From: Borrelia hispanica CRI
Lineage (GTDB): Bacteria > Spirochaetota > Spirochaetia > Borreliales > Borreliaceae
DNA length: 64,000 bases
Direction of reading: 5' to 3'
Assembly (NCBI RefSeq): GCF_000500065.1
Contig: NZ_AYOU01000159.1
Coordinates: 23,936 to 87,935 of the forward strand
Part shown: positions 25,230 to 34,735 of the stretch, piece by piece
How positions within the stretch are numbered: the stretch's first letter is position 1
Layout: every line of letters starts with the position of its first letter
Position numbers and translations under genes: made by a program
The notes under the pieces: model-generated
The model's database searches: none
What the model was told of the DNA's origin: nothing
The model's input: only the letters and a program-made list of their open reading frames with translations

Positions 25230-25997
25230 ATGAAGAGAGTTATTATGGTGTTTTTAAAGGTGAATATTGTATTTTTGTTTTTAATGATATTCATATCTTG
25301 TGTATCAGAATATGGGGGATTCTTAGATTCAGACGCAAGAAAAGTTTATAAGGCTTTTAAAAATAAGGTTGAGAATTATAGAATAACATTTTTATCAAGA
25401 TCTGATAGTCTTATCAATTTTATTGATTCAAAAATTTCTTTTTTCTCTGATGATAAAGAAGCTTATTCAGATAAATTATTGTACTTTGATGAAGATACTA
25501 CCAAACGTATTATTGTTGCTACATTGGGAGATGATGTGGGAGTTGTTCAAAGACTTATAGATATATTATCCACATTAGATTTACGTTTTAATAAGGATGT
25601 TGGTAATTTTAATGATGATGATGTTAATGTTGCTATTAGTTTTTTAAAAGAATTGGAATATGTTACAAAATACGGAATTATATTGTTAAATAGGCATTTA
25701 AGCAACGCAAATTTAGCTAAAATTAAAGACTATTTTAAGTTTGAAGAAGGTTTAGTGACTTTTATTAATAATATTATGTTTCATTTAGATTATTTTATGA
25801 AGGCAAGGGAAGAGTTAATCTCAGATATTAAGCATTTTGTTAATGAGGCAGCTGCAAGAAGAGGTGATAAATTGATGATGGTAAGTTATTTAAAGAGTTT
25901 AGTTTATGATGGTATTTTGTCAAATAAAATTTTGATTGGCATTGTAGATAATGTATTGAAAATTGAAGACAAACTGAATGAGATATTGAAATCATAA
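25230..25997 (+). CDS. PFam54-type lipoprotein
   Basis: 255 residues from ATG 25230 behind AAAAGGGGA; the TTG at 25197 has no site. Longer leader than usual, lipobox Phe-Ile-Ser-Cys, Cys24. Core motif is IVATLGDDVG (95-104), where the usual Tyr is lost and an extra Asp appears. A polar loop 'FNDDDVNVAISFLKELEYV' follows. Conserved 'RHLSNANLAKIKDYF' is present. Near-typical clade 1 member. Confidence 0.65.
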   Translation: MKRVIMVFLKVNIVFLFLMIFISCVSEYGGFLDSDARKVYKAFKNKVENYRITFLSRSDSLINFIDSKISFFSDDKEAYSDKLLYFDEDTTKRIIVATLGDDVGVVQRLIDILSTLDLRFNKDVGNFNDDDVNVAISFLKELEYVTKYGIILLNRHLSNANLAKIKDYFKFEEGLVTFINNIMFHLDYFMKAREELISDIKHFVNEAAARRGDKLMMVSYLKSLVYDGILSNKILIGIVDNVLKIEDKLNEILKS

Positions 25998-26184
25998 TTT
26001 TAATTTGAAAAATTTTATTTTTTAAAGTCAATTCCATTTTATGTTTAATATAAACTTAATAGTAAAAAATTTTTTTCAATAAATTAGTTATATTGTTATT
26101 ATATTGTATTGTTTTTACAATGTGATTGATAGTATAATGTATGCGTTCTAATAATAGATAGCTTGCACAAAGGAGTAGAAATAT

Positions 26185-26793
26185 ATGGATTTAAGGGAGC
26201 AAAATTTTGATGAGCTTAAAGGAATATTGATTGGTTTTAGAGAAGAACTTGAGAATGAACGTTATGCATTTATGTCTAAACAGTCTCAATTGGATATTAA
26301 TTTTAAGGGGGTATTAGATGATATTATTTATTATCAATCAGATAGAGATAAAATTTATACTATGTTAGGATATGATGTTGAAATTATTGGTAGATTAGGT
26401 GTGATTTTTAGTAAATTGAATTTTAAACATGTCTATGATAGAGACACAAGACTTGTTATGAATTTATTAAATGGTTTAATGCGAGTCGCACATTCAATTC
26501 AGACTCTCTTTAAAGATATTTTTAATCAAACGAAATTGGATTTGCTTCAGTTAAGAGATGTTGAGGATATTAAAAAAATTGTTATTTATCTAGAACAGTT
26601 TATAGAAATAATAAAAGATTTGATGTTGCAAGTTAAGGCTATCATTGTGTCTGTTGCATCAAAAATTAATGAAGATAGCATATTAAAAGAGTTGAGTAGA
26701 GTGGTTGCTAAGTTAGATTCAAAATTTAATAAAGGTGTTCGTAATATTCATTATCTTTTATTTGATATTATAGAGTTAGTTGATTTTTTGTAA
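26185..26793 (+). CDS. PFam54-type protein without any signal peptide (copy 1)
   Basis: 202 residues, ATG with AAAGGAG about 10 bases upstream. The protein begins directly with the helical core (MDLREQNFDELKG) and has no hydrophobic leader and no Cys anywhere. 'LDINFKGVLDDI' replaces the usual IPF motif and IYTMLGYD is at 57-64. All later helices are intact, so this is not a decayed gene. It should stay in the cytoplasm unless exported another way. Closely related to the next gene. TATAAT-like promoter sequence lies near 26131-26137. Confidence 0.65.
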   Translation: MDLREQNFDELKGILIGFREELENERYAFMSKQSQLDINFKGVLDDIIYYQSDRDKIYTMLGYDVEIIGRLGVIFSKLNFKHVYDRDTRLVMNLLNGLMRVAHSIQTLFKDIFNQTKLDLLQLRDVEDIKKIVIYLEQFIEIIKDLMLQVKAIIVSVASKINEDSILKELSRVVAKLDSKFNKGVRNIHYLLFDIIELVDFL

Positions 26794-26967
26794 AAGTAGT
26801 AAATTAAAATGATATTGGATATTGTATTTTTTGTTTTGAATATGAAATTAAAAAATTTTAAATAATATTTGTTTGTTAATTCAATTTAATTAATTGATGT
26901 TTATGTAATGTATACTGTAAGTAGTGTGTATTTATGTTGGTAAATAGTGTTATGAAAGGAGTAATGT

Positions 26968-27573
26968 ATGGATGAAATGAAATCTTCTTTTGGTATTTTA
27001 AGTAACGTATTGATGAAATTTAAGCAAGAGCTTGAAAGTGATCGCGTTGCATTTTTTGCCAAAGAAGAGAGGATAAGTATTAATTTTAAAGGGGTTTTAA
27101 ATGACATTTATTATCCTTCAGATTTGGATGAGGTTTATGAAGCATTAAGATATGATGTTGAGATTATTCTTAGTTTGGGCAGAGTGTTTCAAATATTGAA
27201 TTTTAAGAATATGGGGGACAGAGATACAAGAATTATTACTAATTTGCTAAATGGTTTAATGTACATTGCTCATTCAATCCAAATTTTTTTTGAAGATGTT
27301 TTAAGTAAAGCTAAATTAGAAATGCTTAAATTTAGAGATGAAGATGATCTTAAAAAAATTATTAAGTATTTAGTTCAATTTATAGATGCTGTTAAAGATT
27401 TAATGTCTAAGTTTAGAGATGTTATTGTTGTTATTGCATCAAAGACCAATGAGGATGATATATTAAATGAACTAGAGAAAGTTATAGCTAGTTCAGATTC
27501 AAATTTTAATAAGGAAATGCGCAATATCCATTATATTTTATTTGATATTGTAGAGTTGGTTGATCTTTTATAG
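26968..27573 (+). CDS. PFam54-type protein without any signal peptide (copy 2)
   Basis: 201 residues, ATG after GAAAGGAGTA. Like its left neighbour it starts in the core (MDEMKSSFGIL), has no leader and no Cys, and shares long stretches: 'INFKGVLNDI', 'DRDTRIITNLLNGLMYIAHSIQ' in part, and the same 'RNIHYILFDIVELVDLL' ending. VYEALRYD is at 56-63. Clearly a tandem duplicate of 26185-26793 that kept its frame, which argues both are used. The role of a cytoplasmic member of this family is unknown. Confidence 0.65.
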   Translation: MDEMKSSFGILSNVLMKFKQELESDRVAFFAKEERISINFKGVLNDIYYPSDLDEVYEALRYDVEIILSLGRVFQILNFKNMGDRDTRIITNLLNGLMYIAHSIQIFFEDVLSKAKLEMLKFRDEDDLKKIIKYLVQFIDAVKDLMSKFRDVIVVIASKTNEDDILNELEKVIASSDSNFNKEMRNIHYILFDIVELVDLL

Positions 27574-27696
27574 TTGGTTTTATGTTTTAAATTTAGGTAT
27601 TTTTAATCTATATATTTATATATATAGTAATTTGACATGTTGCTATAGATTATATTACTATTTGTTAAAATATTGATAATATTAGGGGAGAAATTT

Positions 27697-28590
27697 ATGA
27701 GAAGGTTTTGTATTTTCTTGTGTGTGTTAAATTTTATTTTAGGGTGCAGATCTGATGCTGTTTTGAATGATGGAAAGAAGATTAATAATGATAAAGAAGC
27801 ATTTTCAACATTTGAATTGATTCCATTTTTTAGAAGTTCAGTAAGTAGAGCCTATCATGATTTAGAATCTCTAGTTTCTTTTTTTAAATTTTTGGTTGAT
27901 AATGAATATATAAATAGTGGTTTGAGTAAGAGTTCTATTTCTGTTATTGATCAATATAGTAAGTATATTGTTAAAGAGTTGTCATGTTATGGTAAGATGT
28001 CAACTATTCAAAAGGGATACTTGGAATTTGATACTTATTGTGGTGGGGTTAACAAGAGTCACAATATTTATATGGTTTTAGGATATGATCTTGATTGCAT
28101 TAATGCATTAAGAGAGATACTTCATACATTAAATGTGGGATTAACCTTTGTTGATATACCTCTCTCAAAGAGAAATATAGATAATGTGGATGTAAGAATT
28201 GCATCTCTTTTATTATTTAATTTAGAGCAACTTGCGTATCATATTGATTTTGTTGTTAATATCTTTAGTGATGAAGTGTTAGAAAAAATTAAGATGAATA
28301 ATGAGATTACAGTGGAAAATGTTTCGAGTATTACCAATGTGTTATTATTATTTATGCAATTAAGAGATGAATTGATAGTGGATTTTAAAAATGTTATAAA
28401 TAGTGCAGCAAAGTTAAAACGTTACAGAAGGTTGATGGAGGCTGAACTTGGTAAGATTATTAAAGATGGAAAGATTAAGAAAAAAATTGCTGATAGTGCT
28501 GATTTTGCAAAAACTATTCAAGAATTAGTTATTGCAATTGTTAAGGATTTGCCCAAGGTAGATATGTATATAAATGCAAGGAGAATATAA
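27697..28590 (+). CDS. PFam54-type lipoprotein with extra insert and Cys residues
   Basis: 297 residues from ATG 27697 after GGGGAGA; the frame opens earlier at 27673 but without a site. Lipobox Ile-Leu-Gly-Cys, Cys17. An insert of about 40 residues (75-115) lies before the core motif IYMVLGYD at 124-131, bringing Cys97, Cys115 and Cys134, which are unusual for clade 1 and could pair. C-terminal helices have 'AKLKRYRRLMEAELGKIIKDG'. Otherwise typical. Confidence 0.65.
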   Translation: MRRFCIFLCVLNFILGCRSDAVLNDGKKINNDKEAFSTFELIPFFRSSVSRAYHDLESLVSFFKFLVDNEYINSGLSKSSISVIDQYSKYIVKELSCYGKMSTIQKGYLEFDTYCGGVNKSHNIYMVLGYDLDCINALREILHTLNVGLTFVDIPLSKRNIDNVDVRIASLLLFNLEQLAYHIDFVVNIFSDEVLEKIKMNNEITVENVSSITNVLLLFMQLRDELIVDFKNVINSAAKLKRYRRLMEAELGKIIKDGKIKKKIADSADFAKTIQELVIAIVKDLPKVDMYINARRI

Positions 28591-28696
28591 TTGTTTATGC
28601 AAATATATAATTATTGAATCATTATAATTTTTAAATTTTATTGTTGAAATTTGTGTATATATGTTTATATATTTATATATGAAAAAGGGAATATTT

Positions 28697-29491
28697 ATGA
28701 GAAGAATTAATATTATATTATGTATATTATTCATCTTATCTTGTAGTGAAAAGAATGTTGATAAGTCAAGTGAAAATGTGAAAGATTCAGATGATAAAGA
28801 TGTATGTGCTAATTTATCATTTATAAGGCTTGTAGCCATTGAGCCTCGTTATGTGACTTTTTATAAGATTCATAGGTTAGTCAAAGAGTATAGAGATAAA
28901 CTTCATGGTAGGACATTTAAATTAAAAGAGGGCGAGTCTAAGCCTGAATTTAAGTTTCCCTTATCAAAGATATTTCCAGTCTATAGTGATGCAAATTTTA
29001 TTTTTGAAAGTTTAAACTATAATGTTAAAGCGATTTATGGTTTGGAATATGTGTTTCATGCATTAATATTGCCGACCTATAGTAGTATTTTGGGAGATGT
29101 GTCGCGTTTGTCTATTTTTTTATCTTATTTAGACGAGAATTCAAAAGTTTTAAAAAGGCTTGTTAATGATGATTTTAATGATGAAACTTTAGAGCGACTT
29201 AAGACCACGAAGACAGATAGAGAGCTTGCTTTAATTTATTATTATTTAGTTGGTTTTATAAATAAAAAAGCAAGTTTGGATCGCAATCTTGAAACGATAT
29301 TAGTTAAGTTGGTAACTGAAGGTGCTGGTAGAGAGGCTGTGTTGCAAATTTTTAATAATAGTATTGTGAATATTTTTTCAAAATTGCCTGAAGGAGAATT
29401 AGTGGTAAGCATACCAAATACTAGACTTATTAGAGATTTTGAAGACCTAAAAAGTGGACCATTAACTATAATTAAATGTTTGATTAAATAA
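28697..29491 (+). CDS. PFam54-type lipoprotein, divergent
   Basis: 264 residues from ATG 28697 behind AAAAAGGGA; an earlier in-frame ATG at 28661 gives an unlikely leader. Lipobox Ile-Leu-Ser-Cys, Cys16, then a short Lys/Ser/Asp spacer with Cys37. Core has 'EFKFPLSKIFPVYSD' and IFESLNYN at 102-109. Most like the 22508-23320 protein in the later 'TDRELALIYYYLVGFI' stretch (there 'TDRELVFVIYNRLMSI'), so these two form a subgroup. Confidence 0.65.
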   Translation: MRRINIILCILFILSCSEKNVDKSSENVKDSDDKDVCANLSFIRLVAIEPRYVTFYKIHRLVKEYRDKLHGRTFKLKEGESKPEFKFPLSKIFPVYSDANFIFESLNYNVKAIYGLEYVFHALILPTYSSILGDVSRLSIFLSYLDENSKVLKRLVNDDFNDETLERLKTTKTDRELALIYYYLVGFINKKASLDRNLETILVKLVTEGAGREAVLQIFNNSIVNIFSKLPEGELVVSIPNTRLIRDFEDLKSGPLTIIKCLIK

Positions 29492-29828
29492 ATATGATGT
29501 ACTCTTTACTACAGGTATTTTCTTTAATTATCAAACTTATTTAATAACATTTGAAATTTTATAATAATAAGTAATCTTTAAGTATTTTGACATGAGAGAG
29601 ACTATTTTTTGTTTACATGTTGATTAATATTTTAGTTTTTATTTGTCTTAATATTATTAACTTAGAGTGATTTTGATTCATTTGATAAGAATGTTTGAAA
29701 GTTGTGATGCGATTTATAACATTTTCTTGAATAAATATAATTATATTATATAATAATAAGTATTAAATTGTATTGATATGATTAAATATTGAATTTAAAA
29801 ATATGTAATCTTAAGGAAGGAGAAGTAT
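29492..29828. other. Spacer, nothing recognised
   Basis: 337 bases, very AT-rich, between two array genes. A TATATTATATAATAATAAG stretch near 29741-29760 may be promoter DNA. No terminator hairpin or ORF remnant seen. Confidence 0.4.
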
Positions 29829-30899
29829 ATGAAAGTATTAGGTTTAATATTTTATTTGTTGTGTGTAATATATATGAGTTCTTGTAGATATTGGCCTTTA
29901 GAGGAGAGAATGGCGAGAGACTTTAACCAAAAAGATGAGGTTGGTGGTACACGTAATTTAAGAAATTTGGGTAAATTAAATCAGTCAGCAGTGACAAATC
30001 TGTCATTTATAGATTCAGATTTATGGGATGAAATCTTTAATTATCCGGAAGATAGTGTTAAGAATAGTGATTATGGGGAGCAAATAGTATTTCCAGAAAA
30101 TGAATTTGATTTTCCGTTAGATGTAGAAAAACAACAGAGAATAGATGATTTTCAAGTCAATGATGCTAGAGAGGAGACTAATGATAGAGATGAAATTGAT
30201 AAAGATAATTTAGAGAAGAGAGACAGGGGTTCTGGAAGTAAAATTTTAGAAGGAAGGGAAGTTGAATTTAGAGATAATGTTGAGAATGATGATGGCGATT
30301 TGGGTGGTGAGAGAAAAGTTTATGATTATCTTTTGGAGAAAGTACAAACTTATAGTGCAAAGCTTTTAAATGAACGTGATCACTTTTATTTAACTAAATT
30401 ATTCTCTAATATTCCTTTTGATAAAATCTCTTCAGATTTTAGTTCTGAGGAAAAGCAGGATAAAGTTTATGCAGGATTAGGATATAATGTTGGTCTTATT
30501 GAAAGATTGGGTACTTTATTTGATAAGTTATTGTTAACAAATATTTCTAATGGAATTTTAGAGGTCTTTGATGATGTGTTATCAGTTTTAACTGAACTAT
30601 CACAATATCCCAAAGATTCTTTAGAGCTTTTAAATGAAGAAATTCTGGCAAATATTAGAGAACAAGATATTGACATTAAGCGTATTAGTGATGCTTTGGA
30701 TAATATTGTTCAAGTAAAAGAAGAACTTGTTGAGGATATTAGGAATAATATAGAATCGTTGGGCTCTATTGATGATGAGAGTGAGATAATATCTTTATTA
30801 AAAGAGGATTTTGGAAGGGGTAAATATAAGCTGAAAATTAGTGCTTTAAGAGAGGTTGCTATGTTAATTTCAAATTTGGTTGTAAATATTAAACATTAA
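29829..30899 (+). CDS. PFam54-type lipoprotein with long acidic spacer
   Basis: 356 residues, ATG after AAGGAAGGAGAAG. Lipobox Met-Ser-Ser-Cys, Cys19. Residues 20-160 form a hydrophilic, Asp/Glu-rich spacer that would hold the core away from the membrane. Core: 'FSNIPFDKISSDF', then VYAGLGYN at 213-220, and helices to the end. The stop codon lies within the left arm of the terminator. Similar spacer design to 33197-34240, but with different sequence. Confidence 0.65.
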   Translation: MKVLGLIFYLLCVIYMSSCRYWPLEERMARDFNQKDEVGGTRNLRNLGKLNQSAVTNLSFIDSDLWDEIFNYPEDSVKNSDYGEQIVFPENEFDFPLDVEKQQRIDDFQVNDAREETNDRDEIDKDNLEKRDRGSGSKILEGREVEFRDNVENDDGDLGGERKVYDYLLEKVQTYSAKLLNERDHFYLTKLFSNIPFDKISSDFSSEEKQDKVYAGLGYNVGLIERLGTLFDKLLLTNISNGILEVFDDVLSVLTELSQYPKDSLELLNEEILANIREQDIDIKRISDALDNIVQVKEELVEDIRNNIESLGSIDDESEIISLLKEDFGRGKYKLKISALREVAMLISNLVVNIKH

Positions 30900-30924
30900 A
30901 TGGGCTATAAGCCCATTTAATGTT
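30892..30924 (+). terminator. Terminator overlapping the stop codon of 29829-30899
   Basis: Perfect 15-bp inverted repeat, arms 30892-30906 and 30910-30924 (AACATTAAATGGGCT), 3-base loop, followed by TTTGTT. The TAA stop at 30897-30899 is inside the stem. Confidence 0.8.
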
Positions 30925-31135
30925 TTTGTTTATTATTTTGTTATTTTATTATTTGCGGAATATTAAAAAATTTTCTTTAGTTTTTTGCATTAAAAGTTAT
31001 AGTATTCCTTGAATTTTGATGAAATTATGCATAGATTAAATTATTACAATATTATATTGTATATAAATATATATTATATATCTTATTATATTGGTTACTA
31101 TATAGTATATTAATTGTAATAGGGAGAAGAAACGT

Positions 31136-31876
31136 ATGAAATTATTTGGTTTATTGACAGGGACTCTGGTTTATAGTGTGGGAAGTATTGCAAAAAATCG
31201 ACCTGTTAGAAAGGTATTTGATTTAAAACGTAATACAAGTAGTGGTAATGTACGTGTGCAAGGGTCTTTTAATATTAGTGATAAAGAGCAGATTTTTTAT
31301 ACTCTAAAGACAAGAGTGATTGCTTACAGAGAAGAAATTAATGGTTTACATTCGCAATTTAATTTAAGTGAATTGTTGTTAAATATTCCTTTTAAAAAAA
31401 TCTCACCAGATTTTGCCGATTCGGATAAGCAGTATAAAATTTATTCTAGTTTGGGATATGATATTGAGATTATTAAACAATTAGGAAATGTATTAAATAA
31501 GCTTGATTTTAATAGTCCGCATTTCATTAATATTGATGCTGATGTTGCTTATAAATTATTAAGCTTTTTAAGTAATATTACAGATTATGCTAAAACACTT
31601 GTTAATTATTATTTAAGTGATGAAACTTTACTCCATATTAAATCTAGCAAAGATAAATCGCGAATTACTGAGATTTATAATCATTTGGAAGACTTTATTA
31701 CTTTAAGGGAAAATTGTATGTCTAAAATTAAGTTACAAGTAGCATACTTAGAATCAAAAATTACTAGAGAGTCCGTATTGACAGGGATGAAGGAAATGGT
31801 TGCTTATGAGGGTGAAATTGGGCAGGATATAAATTTAATGAGTAATATTGCAATTACAATTTGGAGTCTTAGTTAA
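31136..31876 (+). CDS. PFam54-type protein whose lipobox Cys is replaced by Ser
   Basis: 246 residues, ATG behind AGGGAGAAG. Leader MKLFGLLTGTLVYSVGS; the lipobox position after Gly16 is Ser17 (AGT at 31184-31186, one base from TGT), and no Cys is near. Lipidation therefore seems lost; it could be secreted by signal peptidase I or stay anchored. Basic stretch at 20-35, then 'LLNIPFKKISPDF' and IYSSLGYD at 102-109. The rest is a normal clade 1 core ending 'MSNIAITIWSLS'. Confidence 0.6.
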   Translation: MKLFGLLTGTLVYSVGSIAKNRPVRKVFDLKRNTSSGNVRVQGSFNISDKEQIFYTLKTRVIAYREEINGLHSQFNLSELLLNIPFKKISPDFADSDKQYKIYSSLGYDIEIIKQLGNVLNKLDFNSPHFINIDADVAYKLLSFLSNITDYAKTLVNYYLSDETLLHIKSSKDKSRITEIYNHLEDFITLRENCMSKIKLQVAYLESKITRESVLTGMKEMVAYEGEIGQDINLMSNIAITIWSLS

Positions 31877-32109
31877 AACGTTGGTTTATTGATGTTTAAA
31901 ATTAAAATTTATTAAATATAATTTATATGTAAATGAATAGTGTGTATATAATAAAGTTTATTTATTATTCTATTAATTTTTAATTTTGTTTATTATTATT
32001 TAATAATCTCATACTTATTATTTTTTTGTAATATATGTTATATTATAAATGATGCTATATTATATTAATTACAATATGATAATAAGCTTAAATAAAAGGG
32101 GGGTGATTT

Positions 32110-32994
32110 ATGAGAGTAATGGGAATGTATTTTTTGTTTTGCTTGATTATGATATCTTGTAGTAACGATCTTTTAGAGGATTTAAGAAAAAACCCGAAGT
32201 TGGAGGGGCAATTGAATGTTGGAGGTAGAGCTGTTTATGTTTTGGGGAAATTGGATAATAGGGGTAGTGTTGGTAAAGCAGGTAGTACAGTTGATGGGTC
32301 AACAAATGGTGGCAGTCCTGGTCCAGTGGAAGTGACGATTAATGGTTCAGAACAAGGCTTAATGGATGAGCTTTATAATATGCTTTTAAATAAAACGGCG
32401 GGTTATAAAGCTAAACTTGTAGATGAGGCTTCTCAAAGTAATATGTCTCGTAATCCATATAATATTCCTTTTAGTAAAATAGATTTACGATATGATGATT
32501 TAAAACGACAATCAGATTTTTATGCTGGATTAGGATATGATGTTCAGGCTATTAATGATCTGAGTTTTATATTCAGTAATTTGAATTTAGAAAAAGAAAT
32601 GCCCTCGGATGACAGATCTACTAAAGGTAAAAATGATGAGTGGATGCTTGCTTATAACTTGCTTGTTCTTGTGTGGCAAGTTGGGTATTATTCTGAAAAA
32701 TTTATGAGTTATTTAGATAGTGCAAGCCTTAATAAATTTTATAGGGATAAAAATAAAGAAAAGCTTTTGTCAATTAGTAAGTGTTTCGATGAGTTTGTTA
32801 AAGTTAGATCTCATGCTGTAGAGACTATAAAAAAAGAATTGGCATTATTAAAATCATTAGTGAAGAGAGAAGAATTTTTAGATAGAATGAAAGCAACACT
32901 TGGTTTAGTTGACGGTTATGAGAACACTATTCAGTCAGTATCTTATGAAATCGTCTCATTAGAAGGACAATTATTAAGATTGAAGAATAGTTAA
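32110..32994 (+). CDS. PFam54-type lipoprotein with Gly/Ser-rich spacer
   Basis: 294 residues, ATG after AAAAGGGGGG. Lipobox Met-Ile-Ser-Cys, Cys17. A Gly- and Ser-rich linker occupies about residues 50-83, followed by the core: 'PYNIPFSKIDLRY' and FYAGLGYD at 137-144. An extra polar loop (about 160-172) follows the motif. Last helices have the usual Lys/Glu character. A terminator follows the stop closely. Confidence 0.65.
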   Translation: MRVMGMYFLFCLIMISCSNDLLEDLRKNPKLEGQLNVGGRAVYVLGKLDNRGSVGKAGSTVDGSTNGGSPGPVEVTINGSEQGLMDELYNMLLNKTAGYKAKLVDEASQSNMSRNPYNIPFSKIDLRYDDLKRQSDFYAGLGYDVQAINDLSFIFSNLNLEKEMPSDDRSTKGKNDEWMLAYNLLVLVWQVGYYSEKFMSYLDSASLNKFYRDKNKEKLLSISKCFDEFVKVRSHAVETIKKELALLKSLVKREEFLDRMKATLGLVDGYENTIQSVSYEIVSLEGQLLRLKNS

Positions 32995-33002
32995 ATTAAA
33001 GA

Positions 33003-33040
33003 AAAATCTTGAGATTTTTAATTGGAATCCCAAGATTTTT
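33003..33040 (+). terminator. Terminator after 32110-32994
   Basis: 14-bp stem with one mismatch (AAAATCTTGAGATT against AATCCCAAGATTTT), arms about 33003-33016 and 33026-33039, followed by a T8-rich tract. Confidence 0.75.
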
Positions 33041-33196
33041 TTTAAATTTATAATTAAATCTCAAATAACAAAAAGTAAAAAAATATTAGCAAAATTTTCT
33101 TCTTTTTATATAAATCATTTAGTAAATATCATTATATTGCGTTATATTGAGTGGTAAATATTGGTTGGTGTAAACGCTAAGGGAAAGGAGAAGTTT

Positions 33197-34240
33197 ATGC
33201 AAGGATTGGGTATAATTTTATATGCATTTGGTATGATATCTTGTAAGCAACTTAAATTGTCAGAAATTACCAGTTTTTTAGATATGCATCAATCAAAAGA
33301 TAATTTAAAAAATTATTCACTTGAAAAAACACTTAATCAAACAGATTTAAAGGATCAAAAATCTTCAGTTTTGGGTGAAGTAAAACTTGAATCAAAAGAG
33401 ATTGTATCAAAAGACAGCGATTCAACCAAAGTTATTGCAGAATCTCTAGATTTAAGTAAGAAGGTTTTAGAGAAGGATGTTTCAGATAAAAAAGTTGGGG
33501 ATAGAGTGTTTGGAGATAATAAATCTGCAAACAATAAAAAGAGTGATGCTAAGAAACTTGAAAGTAAAAGTAAGTTTAGATCAAATTTAAAGATTGATGG
33601 AAAAGTAAAGTTATTAATTCCTAAAAAAACAGCACAAGAAGTGTATGCTGCATTTGAATCTAGAGTATTAAAGTATAAATCAAAACTTATACATGAACGC
33701 AGACGATTTAATCCAAGGCATTATTCGTTAAGTATTCCTTTTAAAAAGGTGTCACCAATTTTTACTTCTGCAGAGCAACAAGCAGATATTTATGCTGCTT
33801 TGGGGAGTGATGTTAAAGTTATTACGGGACTAGAGAGAATATTAAATAATTTGGATTTAAAAGATCCTGCTCTTTATTCTTATGGTGATACAAAAGTTGC
33901 AGCTCATTTATTTAATCTATTATTAAATATTTCAAATTATACAAGAAAACTTGTCAATAATCATTTAAATACTGCAAATTTAGATCGAATTAAGAATAGT
34001 AAGAGCGTGGAAGATATAATTGCACTTAATGATCTCTTAGAAAAATTTATGATAGAGAGAGACAATGCAGTAAAGATAATTCAAGAACAAATACTCTCAT
34101 TAGCATCGAAAGATAAAAAAGAAGTGTTGAGTGGGTTAAAACAAACTATTGGGCTTGAGAATAATTCTAGTAGAGAGATTCAGCATGCATCTTATTCTAT
34201 TATAGGAATGGTGACTCGCATAGCATATTTAGTAAAATAA
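33197..34240 (+). CDS. PFam54-type lipoprotein with long Lys/Ser-rich spacer
   Basis: 347 residues from ATG 33197 behind GGAAAGGAGAAG; the frame opens at 33161. Lipobox Met-Ile-Ser-Cys, Cys16. Residues 20-145 are a Lys, Ser, Asp-rich low-complexity spacer that includes repeated Ser-Lys-Asp and Lys-Lys-x pieces. The core starts at about 146, with 'YSLSIPFKKVSPIF' and IYAALGSD at 198-205 (Tyr to Ser in the motif). Conserved 'NHLNTANLDRIKNSKS' follows. Longest spacer among clade 1 after 29829-30899. Confidence 0.65.
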   Translation: MQGLGIILYAFGMISCKQLKLSEITSFLDMHQSKDNLKNYSLEKTLNQTDLKDQKSSVLGEVKLESKEIVSKDSDSTKVIAESLDLSKKVLEKDVSDKKVGDRVFGDNKSANNKKSDAKKLESKSKFRSNLKIDGKVKLLIPKKTAQEVYAAFESRVLKYKSKLIHERRRFNPRHYSLSIPFKKVSPIFTSAEQQADIYAALGSDVKVITGLERILNNLDLKDPALYSYGDTKVAAHLFNLLLNISNYTRKLVNNHLNTANLDRIKNSKSVEDIIALNDLLEKFMIERDNAVKIIQEQILSLASKDKKEVLSGLKQTIGLENNSSREIQHASYSIIGMVTRIAYLVK

Positions 34241-34262
34241 TTTTTCAATATCCTATATAAAT

Positions 34263-34294
34263 AATGGCTACTTCTAATTTAGAGGTAGCTATTA
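34263..34294 (+). terminator. Terminator after 33197-34240
   Basis: 13-bp stem with two G-U type pairs (AATGGCTACTTCT and AGAGGTAGCTATT), 6-base loop, followed by ATTTAATT. The rest of the 315-base gap (to 34555) is AT-rich, with a short ATT trinucleotide run near 34510-34528. Confidence 0.65.
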
Positions 34295-34555
34295 TTTAAT
34301 TAAGTTTATGAGTAATTTTTATTTATTAAAATTTACAATTAATTATATTTTTTAAAATAAGTATCCTGTTGTTTGTTTTTTTGATATATATTGTCTTTTG
34401 TATTAGATTAATATCTATAAAATTTATTTTTTTAAAGTTTAAATTGATTATTATTTGTGATAATACTTTATATTGTAATTAATATTAAAACTTATTAATT
34501 ATTATAGTATTACTATTATTATTATTATCATGTAATTTTAAAAAAGGAGAATTGT

Positions 34556-34735
34556 GTGAAACAAATAGGTGTTTTGTTATTTATAATATGTGTACTGTAT
34601 GTGTTATGTATACTCAGTATTTTGTCTTGTAAGCAGGATATTGCTGAGAACTTGCAACAAGATGACATATTGAGATTAAACAAAATTAATTTAAATTCAA
34701 CTAACAATAAAAGGCACTCTTATTGGCTATCTTGA
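34556..34735 (+). pseudogene. Truncated lipoprotein: leader and lipobox, no core
   Basis: GTG after AAAAAAGGAGA, 59 codons. It has a complete leader (FIICVLYVLCILSILSC) with lipobox Ile-Leu-Ser-Cys at residue 25, then 34 polar residues and a TGA. The whole helical core is missing. Best read as an array gene cut down to its anchor by deletion; a functional micro-lipoprotein cannot be excluded, since leader and ribosome site are intact. Confidence 0.6.

Noticed and set aside
28525..28839. 104-codon minus-strand frame between two array genes
   Set aside because: Overlaps both lipoprotein genes in antisense, has no ribosome site and no family match.
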